A DNA stretch of 5,007 bases. Source: an uncultured Gemmatimonadota bacterium (GTDB lineage Bacteria > Gemmatimonadota > Gemmatimonadetes > Longimicrobiales > Gaopeijiaceae). A program made the translations under genes and the position numbers. The stretch spans positions 1 through 5,007 of the forward strand of contig CALHIO010000276.1 of the NCBI GenBank assembly GCA_938030915.1, in the 5' to 3' direction. The notes under the pieces were generated by a model that ran no database searches, was not told the origin of the DNA, and worked only from the letters and a program-made list of their open reading frames with translations. Shown here piece by piece: positions 1 through 5,007 of the stretch; the first letter of the stretch is position 1, and each line of letters begins with the position of its first letter.

Positions 1-1073
1 CCGTGTCCCTTGGAGATCGACTTCGACACGATCGAAGACGTGGTGTACGGCGCAGCATGGATCACCTTCCCACCCGTGTCCTGATGCTGCCCGTCGCCCG
101 AATAGGCGATGGAGAGAATCTCCCCATGCGCACCCTCACCCATCAGATAGCAGGACGGATACTTCATGGTCAGCTTCGACCCGAGGTTCCCGTCCAGCCA
201 CTCCATGTGCGCGCCCTCTTCGACGATCGCACGCTGGGTGACCAGGTTGTACATGTTGTTCGACCAGTTCTGGATCGTCGTGTAACGGAACCGGGCGTTC
301 TTCTTGACGATGATCTCGATGACGCCGGAGTGAAACGACTCGGTCGAGTAGACCGGAGCGGTGCACCCCTCGATGTAGTGAGCCTGAGCGCCCTCATCGA
401 CGATGATGAGTGTCCGCTCGAACTGGCCCATGCGCTCCTGGTTCACCCGGAAATACGCCTGCAACGGCGTGTCGAGTGAGACGCCCTTCGGGATGTACAC
501 GAAGGAACCGCCGGACCACACGGCCGAGTTCATCGCGGAAAACTTGTTGTCCGCCGTCGGGATGATCGTCCCGAAGTGCTCACGGAAGAGCTCGGGGTGG
601 TTCTTCAGACCGTCCTCGATGGAGTCGAAGATCACACCCTGCTTCTCCCACTCCTCGCGCAGGGAGTGGTACACCATTTCCGACTCGTACTGGGCGCCGA
701 CGCCGGCGAGGATCTCACGTTCGGCCTCGGGAATCCCGAGCTTCTCGAACGTGTCCTTGATCTCGTCGGGAACGTCATCCCACGAGTGCTGCATGCGGTC
801 CTGGGGTCGCACGTAGAAGTAGATCTCGTCGAGAACCTCTTCGAGGCTGTCGAGATCTCCCCCCCACTTCGGCATCGGCTTCGACTCGTAGATCTCGAGT
901 GCCTTCAGGCGGAAGTCGAGCATCCACTCAGGCTCTTCCTTGTGCGCCGAGATCTGTCGGACGACCTCCTCCGACAGCCCTTTTTGAGCTCGGTAGACCG
1001 GCTCGCTCTCGGTGACGAAATCGTACTTGTACTCGTCGAGGCCGAGGTCCTGAATCGTTTCGTTCTGTGGCAT
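1..1073 (-). CDS. sufB: SufB, Fe-S cluster assembly scaffold subunit (partial, C-terminus off the left edge)
   Basis: SufB is the scaffold subunit of the cytoplasmic SufBCD complex, which assembles Fe-S clusters with sulfur delivered by a cysteine desulfurase. Translating the minus strand from the ATG at 1073 gives 357 codons with no stop to the left edge. SufB proteins are usually about 470-495 residues, so roughly 110-140 residues are missing. Visible hallmarks are the N-terminal segment around residues 50-70 (EWMLDFRLKALEIY then PMPKWG), AVWSGGSFVYIPKGV (184-198), HYIEGCTAP (232-240) with Cys237, IQNWSNNMYNLVTQRA (267-282) and the GSKLTMKYPSC stretch (298-308). Cys237 aligns by context with the E. 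coli Cys254 implicated in sulfur acceptance (family knowledge). The C-terminal cluster-ligand region lies outside the window. The start is supported by an AGGGG Shine-Dalgarno (complement of 1083-1087) nine bases upstream. It lies 29 bases after the sufC stop, so the two are almost certainly one transcript. The identification is very secure. Confidence 0.97.
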   Translation of the reverse strand, partial: MPQNETIQDLGLDEYKYDFVTESEPVYRAQKGLSEEVVRQISAHKEEPEWMLDFRLKALEIYESKPMPKWGGDLDSLEEVLDEIYFYVRPQDRMQHSWDDVPDEIKDTFEKLGIPEAEREILAGVGAQYESEMVYHSLREEWEKQGVIFDSIEDGLKNHPELFREHFGTIIPTADNKFSAMNSAVWSGGSFVYIPKGVSLDTPLQAYFRVNQERMGQFERTLIIVDEGAQAHYIEGCTAPVYSTESFHSGVIEIIVKKNARFRYTTIQNWSNNMYNLVTQRAIVEEGAHMEWLDGNLGSKLTMKYPSCYLMGEGAHGEILSIAYSGDGQHQDTGGKVIHAAPYTTSSIVSKSISKGH

Positions 1074-1102
1074 GGCAGATATCCCCTGTCAGAGAATCGC
1101 GA

Positions 1103-1885
<783 letters not shown>

Positions 1886-1904
1886 CGATGCCCTCAGACA
1901 ATTG

Positions 1905-1933
1905 AAGCGGAGCCCTGGAGGGGGGCGCCGCTT
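1905..1933 (-). promoter_or_regulatory. Leader hairpin upstream of sufC
   Basis: The arms AAGCGGAGCCC (1905-1915) and GGGCGCCGCTT (1923-1933) pair over 11 positions with a single internal mismatch (A1911 opposite G1927) and a 7-base loop. On the minus strand the stem ends 19 bases before the sufC ATG and before its Shine-Dalgarno, so it would lie in the 5' leader of the suf mRNA if transcription starts upstream of it. No U-run follows on either strand, so an intrinsic terminator is unlikely. A 5' stabilising stem, a translation-control element or a dyad operator are all possible. Confidence 0.5.
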
Positions 1934-1936
1934 ATC

Positions 1937-1949
1937 AAGAATGATTCTT
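1937..1949. promoter_or_regulatory. Candidate Fur-family operator upstream of the suf operon
   Basis: AAGAATGATTCTT is a perfect 6-1-6 inverted repeat centred on position 1943, 52 bases upstream of the sufC start. Its AAT-G-ATT core matches the centre of the Fur/PerR-type 7-1-7 box (TGATAATGATTATCA), though the outer positions match poorly. SUF operons are repressed by Fur in E. coli and by other iron or Fe-S sensors elsewhere, so such a site would make sense here. A TTGACG -35-like hexamer lies just upstream (complement of 1974-1979), but I cannot place a convincing -10 at the right spacing. Confidence 0.4.
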
Positions 1950-1997
1950 AGTTCAGATGCCGAAAGCTAGACGCGTCAAGGGTGCGGGTCAACCAGA

Positions 1998-2028
1998 GTT
2001 GAACGGTGTTGAACCGCCCGAACCGCCC
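1998..2028. repeat. Short phased direct repeats (GTTGAAC x2, GAACCGCCC x2)
   Basis: GTTGAAC occurs at 1998-2004 and 2008-2014, exactly 10 bases apart, and GAACCGCCC is tandemly duplicated at 2011-2019 and 2020-2028. The GAAC core thus recurs at 2001, 2011 and 2020, close to one helical turn apart. The array sits upstream of the candidate suf promoter region. It could be an activator site or simple sequence slippage. Confidence 0.4.
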
Positions 2029-2134
2029 GAGATTGCACGGCAAATGGGAACCAGCCAGGATGTATGTCGGCCTCGCGCGAGCCCCGCGAACGTCCCGTTT
2101 CACCGTCACTCACCCCTGAATATATATAAAGCGT

Positions 2135-2143
2135 TGCTATACT
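2135..2143 (+). promoter_or_regulatory. Extended -10 promoter candidate
   Basis: TGC-TATACT (TG at 2135-2136, hexamer 2138-2143) matches the extended -10 consensus TGnTATAAT with one substitution and lies next to the AT-rich TATATATAAA at 2121-2130. No good -35 is present 16-18 bases upstream, which extended -10 promoters can tolerate. Transcription would start near 2150. This leaves about 300 bases of leader before the lipoprotein ATG at 2455, or yields a separate small RNA. Confidence 0.4.
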
Positions 2144-2201
2144 TGCACTTGCATGACATCTGGCCCAAATCCGCTCGAAGGACCGCTGTCTCTGTATACC
2201 A

Positions 2202-2229
2202 TTGTCCGACTGCGGTTTACATGTATACT
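2202..2229 (+). promoter_or_regulatory. Second sigma70-like promoter candidate
   Basis: TTGTCC (2202-2207) and TATACT (2224-2229) are separated by 16 bases. Four of six -35 bases and five of six -10 bases match consensus. It points at the lipoprotein/protease unit. The GTATAC hexamer of this -10 is also found 29 bases upstream at 2194-2199, so the region may hold overlapping start sites. Confidence 0.35.
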
Positions 2230-2258
2230 GCGACCTCGGTGTGTCCCACCCGGGGTAG

Positions 2259-2285
2259 GGCGGTCATCGCCGAGCGGTCCGCTCG
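2259..2285 (+). other. Two adjacent small stem-loops / inverted repeats
   Basis: GGCG (2259-2262) pairs with CGCC (2268-2271) around a GTCAT loop. It is directly followed by the 7-1-7 inverted repeat CGAGCGG-T-CCGCTCG (2271-2285), which as RNA folds as a 5-bp stem with a GGTCC loop. Both lie downstream of the promoter candidates and so would be in a leader transcript. The second repeat is equally compatible with a protein-binding dyad. They match no riboswitch class that I recognise. Confidence 0.35.
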
Positions 2286-2454
2286 CGTGCATTGCGATGG
2301 GAATCGATCCCGGTTAACACAATCGCTCGGCACCGCTCCGCATGGGGTCAGTGCCCGAATCTGACATCGGAAGGATCACGAAGCGCCTGCTCGCCATCCC
2401 GACGTTCGCGCGACCACTGTCCGCATAGACTCCCTGCCTCGAACACGAACACCA

Positions 2455-2847
2455 ATGGCCCGAAGTCGATACCCGACCGTCCGCATCGTGGCTCTTCTCG
2501 CAGTGTCTGTCTTCACCGCATGCGGTGAAGATCCTCCGGTACCGGGCCCGGGAACGCTCACCGCAACGCTCGTGAGTCCCAACGGTGACGAGGGCGCAGC
2601 GGTCGTCGCGCTCTTCGGGGACGGCATCGAATCGATCTCGGCCGTCGCCCCCACGGAGGCCTTCCCGCGACTCGACGACGCTGGTGCTCGCGTCGTCCTG
2701 ATCAACCAGAGCGGCGGGCTGCTCGAGTTCCGCGTGGCACTCGCCGACACGCTCCAGAGGCCCGACGTCGTCATCATCGAGGTCGCGGCGCCCGATGACG
2801 AGCTTCGCCTCGACACGAACGCCTACACGGTGGAGTTCACCCGATGA
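2455..2847 (+). CDS. Predicted lipoprotein of unknown family, coupled to the M6 protease gene
   Basis: The 130-residue product starts with a basic n-region (MARSRYPTVR), then a hydrophobic stretch (IVALLAVSVF) and a lipobox-like F-T-A-C ending at Cys23. This predicts signal-peptidase II processing and membrane anchoring. A Pro/Gly linker (PPVPGPG, 27-33) leads to a domain at 34-130 with alternating hydrophobic strands such as TLTATLVS, AAVVALF, ARVVLINQ, LLEFRVAL and VVIIEVA, suggesting an all-beta sandwich. It ends in an acidic DDELRLDT-type segment and a final AYTVEF strand. I do not recognise the family. The layout loosely resembles a small cohesin-type or Ig-type binding domain. The stop overlaps the next gene's start (ATGA at 2844-2847), which argues for a joint function with the protease. 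No Shine-Dalgarno is visible before ATG 2455 (upstream bases are GAACACGAACACCA). That start is chosen because it gives an ideal signal peptide and no better in-frame ATG or GTG precedes it nearby. Confidence 0.85.
   Translation: MARSRYPTVRIVALLAVSVFTACGEDPPVPGPGTLTATLVSPNGDEGAAVVALFGDGIESISAVAPTEAFPRLDDAGARVVLINQSGGLLEFRVALADTLQRPDVVIIEVAAPDDELRLDTNAYTVEFTR
2829..2835 (+). promoter_or_regulatory. Shine-Dalgarno for the coupled protease start
   Basis: GGTGGAG lies eight bases before ATG 2844, inside the last codons of the lipoprotein gene. Together with the ATGA overlap it indicates translational coupling and decides the protease start, which also opens directly into a good signal peptide. 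Confidence 0.6.
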
Positions 2848-4730
2848 GCCTCAGCGTGACACGCACGGTGATCACCGCCGCCCTCGCTGTGGGGGCGGCT
2901 GTCGGCACGCCCTCGCTTGCCGCCCAGGACATCGAGGCCGCGGCCCGTGCCAAGGGCATCGAGTTACCCGCAGCGTACTACCAGCGGATCCAGCAGGACC
3001 CATCCGCGTTCGAATTCCAACGGGCGCTCTTCCGCCGATCGAGCCCGGCGGGCACGGCAGCATTCGGAGAGGTTCGTCTGCCTGTCGTGCTGGGCCTGTT
3101 TGCCGATTCGGAAGCAGAGCCACGCATCACCACCGACATGGTGCAGCAGTCACTCTTCGATGGTCCCTCACAGCGGGGCACGGTCACCGACTCGTACCTC
3201 GAGATGTCCCGTGGTGGACTGACCGTCACTGGCGACGTGATGGGTTGGGTACGGACGAGTCTCACGATCAGCGAAGTCGTCGGATCGAACTTTGCGCTCG
3301 GCGCGGATGCACGCGTGGGAGAGTGGATTGTCGACATGCTCGGTCAGGTCGACGGTGACGTCGACTTCAGCCAGTACGACAACGACGGCCCGGATGGGCA
3401 GCCGAACAGCGGCGATGACGATGGCTTCGTGGACGTGATTACCGTCGAGTTCCTGGAAGTCTCCGCATCGTGCGGAGGGCCGGCGATCTGGCCACACCGT
3501 TGGACCGTCGAGGCGCAGACGGGTGCTCCGTTCGAGACGAATGACATCGGGATCGGCGGCGATCCGATCCTCGTGCAGGACTACATCACGCAGAGTGCCG
3601 CCGACTGCAGTGGTGACGTCGTGCAGGACGCCGGGGTAATCGCGCACGAGTTCGGCCACGCACTCGGCCTACCGGACTACTACCATTGGGTCGACCGCGA
3701 CCTGGGTCCGGAGGGACGCCGCTGGGTACTCGGCTGCTGGGCCCTGATGGCCGCGGGGTCATGGGGATGCGGCCCCGTGGGATCGAGTCGGGAGCCGTAT
3801 GGTCCCGCCCACATGATCGGCCACTCGAAGGGTACGCTGGGCTGGCTCGACTATCTTGATCCGGGCGAAGTGTGGAACGAGGAGTTCCTGCTCGACCCCG
3901 CCCAGATCGACGGTGATGTGATCCGAATCCCGCTCGACGCCTCAGCGACAGAATTCCTCTTCGCGGAGTTCCGTGCTCAGATCGGCTTCGATCACGGCCT
4001 CCCCGCCGCAGGCGTCCTCCTGTACAAGCAGGACTCCTATGCGAGCATCCGACCCGATCCCGCGTCCGGTGATCCGTACTACCTCACCATGTTGGAGCAG
4101 GATGGGAACCGTGGGCTGCTCAAGATTACGCCGGAGGGTGGAAACCGCGGTGAGGCGGGAGACGCATGGGGTGTGGACGGTTCGGTCGGCACGCTGAATG
4201 CCGAGACCAATCCGTCCCTCAGGCTTCGGGACGGATCTTGGTCCCCCGTCGTCGTTCACGAGGTCTCCGTCGAGGGAGATGTCGCGCGCCTCGTCATCTC
4301 GACGGGCCAGACGCCGAGACTCGTCGAACCGACCGGGACCACCGAGGTGATGCAGATTCGGGACTTCGCGGTGCCCGTACGAATCGCTGGCGGTCACGGC
4401 CCGTATACGGGCGTCGGTACCGTTCCCGAAGGCTTCTCCTTTCAGAACATCGGTGACGACCTCTTTCTCGTCGGGTCGCTTCGCGAAGCCGGAGAGAATT
4501 CGTACTCCATCGCGGTTCGTGATCGCCTGGGGAACACGTCGTCGAGCATCACCGTGACCGTCAACGCGACGGACGAGTGGCAGGTGGCTGTCGTGGACCT
4601 GATCGAGGGCTTCCTGACTCCCGCGGCCGATCCTCTCACGGACGGTGAACGCGGGTATCTCGACGACGTCGGTAACAGCAACGGTCGATTCGACGTGGGG
4701 GACCTCAGGAAGTGGCTCCGGGCCAACTGA
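2844..4730 (+). CDS. Secreted M6-type zinc metalloprotease with Ig-like module and dockerin-like C-terminus
   Basis: This is a 628-residue predicted exported endopeptidase. Residues 1-27 form a Sec signal peptide (hydrophobic TAALAVGAAVG, cleavage near SLAAQ). The zinc site is HEFGHALGLPD (268-278): His268 and His272 as ligands, Glu269 as the catalytic base, and Asp278 as the likely third ligand of the M6 (immune inhibitor A-type) motif. WALMAAGSW (299-307) fits the downstream Met-turn of that family. An acidic DNDGPDGQ...GDDDGFVD segment (179-197) looks like the calcium-binding stretch often found before the zinc site. Cysteines 210, 255, 298 and 309 could form disulfides outside the cytoplasm. 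A beta-rich region (about 340-485) is followed by an Ig-like module (about 488-573, with GGHGPYTG, VPEGFSF and YSIAVRDRLGNTSSSITVTV typical of 'putative Ig' repeats). The last 27 residues contain one dockerin-like loop, GNSNGRFDVGDLRKWL (610-625). The gene overlaps the upstream lipoprotein gene by four bases and is followed by a hairpin. The M6 peptidase call is strong; the substrate is unknown. Confidence 0.93.
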   Translation: MSLSVTRTVITAALAVGAAVGTPSLAAQDIEAAARAKGIELPAAYYQRIQQDPSAFEFQRALFRRSSPAGTAAFGEVRLPVVLGLFADSEAEPRITTDMVQQSLFDGPSQRGTVTDSYLEMSRGGLTVTGDVMGWVRTSLTISEVVGSNFALGADARVGEWIVDMLGQVDGDVDFSQYDNDGPDGQPNSGDDDGFVDVITVEFLEVSASCGGPAIWPHRWTVEAQTGAPFETNDIGIGGDPILVQDYITQSAADCSGDVVQDAGVIAHEFGHALGLPDYYHWVDRDLGPEGRRWVLGCWALMAAGSWGCGPVGSSREPYGPAHMIGHSKGTLGWLDYLDPGEVWNEEFLLDPAQIDGDVIRIPLDASATEFLFAEFRAQIGFDHGLPAAGVLLYKQDSYASIRPDPASGDPYYLTMLEQDGNRGLLKITPEGGNRGEAGDAWGVDGSVGTLNAETNPSLRLRDGSWSPVVVHEVSVEGDVARLVISTGQTPRLVEPTGTTEVMQIRDFAVPVRIAGGHGPYTGVGTVPEGFSFQNIGDDLFLVGSLREAGENSYSIAVRDRLGNTSSSITVTVNATDEWQVAVVDLIEGFLTPAADPLTDGERGYLDDVGNSNGRFDVGDLRKWLRAN

Positions 4731-4764
4731 CTTCCAGGCCCGTGATGCACCACCACTGACGCGA

Positions 4765-4800
4765 GAACGCCCCACCCGGCCGAGACCTGGTGGGGCGTTC
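4765..4800. terminator. Hairpin terminator between convergent genes, no U-tract
   Basis: GAACGCCCCACC (4765-4776) and GGTGGGGCGTTC (4789-4800) form a perfect 12-bp GC-rich stem with a 12-base loop. It starts 34 bases after the protease stop and ends 27 bases before the stop of the convergent minus-strand gene, so it probably serves both. No T-run follows on either strand; such tail-less hairpins are common between convergent genes in high-GC bacteria. The flanking GCGA and GAGC could add two tandem G-A mismatches and two more pairs. Confidence 0.7.
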
Positions 4801-4807
4801 GAGCCTC

Positions 4808-4832
4808 CCTGACGAGGTGCGCTGACGTCAGG
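4808..4832 (-). other. Inverted repeat overlapping the stop codon of the minus-strand gene
   Basis: CCTGACG (4808-4814) and CGTCAGG (4826-4832) are perfect 7-base inverted repeats with an 11-base loop. The right arm is also part of the 10-base palindrome CTGACGTCAG (4822-4831). The element covers the TGA at 4828-4830 and lies just before the main terminator hairpin in the minus-strand transcript, so it may contribute to 3'-end formation or stability. Confidence 0.35.
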
Positions 4833-5007
4833 TCGCCTCAATCCTTCTGTTCGGGTCACGCACGTCCCCCGAGCCTATCGGAGCGTCGGCGCCCGCGCCG
4901 TTGCCGGGACCGGGGCCCTGCCAGCCGGGTCCGCCCCAGTCGCCACGGGGACCGAGTCTCATGCCGGGACGATCGCCTCGCATGCCGGGACGACCACCGC
5001 GCATGCC
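4828..5007 (-). CDS. C-terminal end of a protein with a Gly/Pro/Arg-rich repetitive tail (partial)
   Basis: Reading the minus strand from the right edge gives 59 codons ending in TGA (4828-4830). The gene continues beyond the window. The visible tail begins with heptads GMRGGRP, GMRGDRP and GMRLGPR, continues with a Gly/Pro/Trp-rich stretch (GDWGGPGWQGPGPGNG) and ends in DVRDPNRRIEAT. This is low-complexity and probably disordered. Similar Gly/Arg/Met-rich tails occur on periplasmic and RNA-associated proteins alike, so the function cannot be named. Coding is supported by continuous openness in a frame with G/C-rich third positions, by the codon-phased 21-base repeat and by the terminator placed just past its stop. 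Other frames across this stretch give less protein-like sequence. Confidence 0.6.
   Translation of the reverse strand, partial: GMRGGRPGMRGDRPGMRLGPRGDWGGPGWQGPGPGNGAGADAPIGSGDVRDPNRRIEAT
4960..5007 (-). repeat. 21-bp tandem repeat encoding GMRG(G/D)RP heptads
   Basis: The unit starting CATGCCGGGACGA occurs at 4960-4980 and 4981-5001, and a third copy begins at 5002 and runs off the right edge. The two full units differ at four positions, mostly in the last eight bases. The period is a multiple of three, so each unit adds seven residues to the minus-strand protein without shifting frame. Confidence 0.75.

Larger units (their letters stand above)
1886..2454. other. Divergent intergenic region, 569 bases, no convincing gene
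   Basis: This stretch separates the minus-strand suf operon from the plus-strand lipoprotein/protease unit, so it must supply promoters for both. Open frames here (for example 1957-2364 plus) have no Shine-Dalgarno, show no recognisable domain and read as random composition. Locally AT-rich sequence at about 2118-2145 contrasts with the GC-rich surroundings. The last 100 bases before the lipoprotein gene (2350-2454) show no clear motif. Individual sites are listed separately. Confidence 0.7.

Noticed and set aside
3..479. Plus-strand open frame of 158 residues over sufB
   Set aside because: The opposite strand encodes unmistakable SufB; this frame is its antisense shadow.
1950..1980. TTGACG (complement of 1974-1979) as the -35 of a full suf promoter
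   Set aside because: No acceptable -10 hexamer lies 16-18 bases away; the best match has about three of six consensus bases, so a full promoter is not annotated.
2291..2320. GGGAATCGATCCC considered as a tRNA T-arm or short terminator
   Set aside because: It lacks the TTCRA T-loop sequence and any acceptor, D or anticodon arms, and the 4-bp stem has no T-run.
1957..2364. 135-residue open frame in the intergenic region
   Set aside because: There is no ribosome site and no signal or domain; the composition looks random (scattered His, Cys, Tyr and Arg) and it crosses promoter-like AT-rich sequence.
2844..4730. Protease as a true two-repeat type I dockerin (cellulosome) protein
   Set aside because: Only one loop is present and its first calcium ligand is missing; no cellulase, scaffoldin or carbohydrate-binding module is in the window.
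3942..4859. 305-residue open frame on the minus strand opposite the protease
   Set aside because: It lies wholly antisense to the catalytic-to-C-terminal part of a clear M6 protease, is Arg/Val/Asp-rich as expected of a GC-rich shadow frame, and has no recognisable motif.

Overview
The window is a high-GC bacterial chromosome segment with long non-overlapping genes. It probably comes from an environmental member of Gemmatimonadota or a related phylum. That assignment rests on three things: base composition, the style of the secreted M6 metalloprotease with its 'GN-S-NG-x-x-D-x-GD' dockerin-like tail, and the small lipoprotein in front of it. It is an inference from memory of such genomes, not proof. 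No mobile element, CRISPR array, rRNA or tRNA is visible.

Layout. Positions 1-1885 (minus strand) hold the start of a SUF iron-sulfur cluster assembly operon, with sufC first and then sufB, which runs off the left edge. The sufC upstream region carries a strong leader hairpin (1905-1933) and, three bases further upstream, a 6-1-6 inverted repeat resembling the core of a Fur-family box (1937-1949). A second hairpin (1109-1133) sits in the last codons of sufC, just before the sufC/sufB junction.

Positions 1886-2454 are a 569-base divergent intergenic region with no convincing gene. It contains decamer-phased direct repeats, an AT-rich patch with a good extended -10 promoter on the plus strand, a second promoter candidate, and two adjacent small stem-loops.

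Positions 2455-4730 (plus strand) hold a two-gene unit whose stop and start codons overlap (ATGA). The first gene encodes a 130-residue predicted lipoprotein of unrecognised family. The second encodes a 628-residue secreted M6-type zinc metalloprotease with an Ig-like module and a C-terminal dockerin-like calcium-loop motif. A plausible but untested reading is that the lipoprotein is a cell-surface or periplasmic partner or anchor for the protease.

A 12-bp GC-rich hairpin (4765-4800) separates this unit from a convergent minus-strand gene. Only the last 59 codons of that gene are in the window, and they encode a Gly/Pro/Arg-rich tail with heptapeptide repeats.

The SUF genes (cytoplasmic Fe-S assembly) and the protease unit (export) have no evident functional link and are divergently transcribed. 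The best candidate for something little described is the coupled lipoprotein/dockerin-tailed protease pair.
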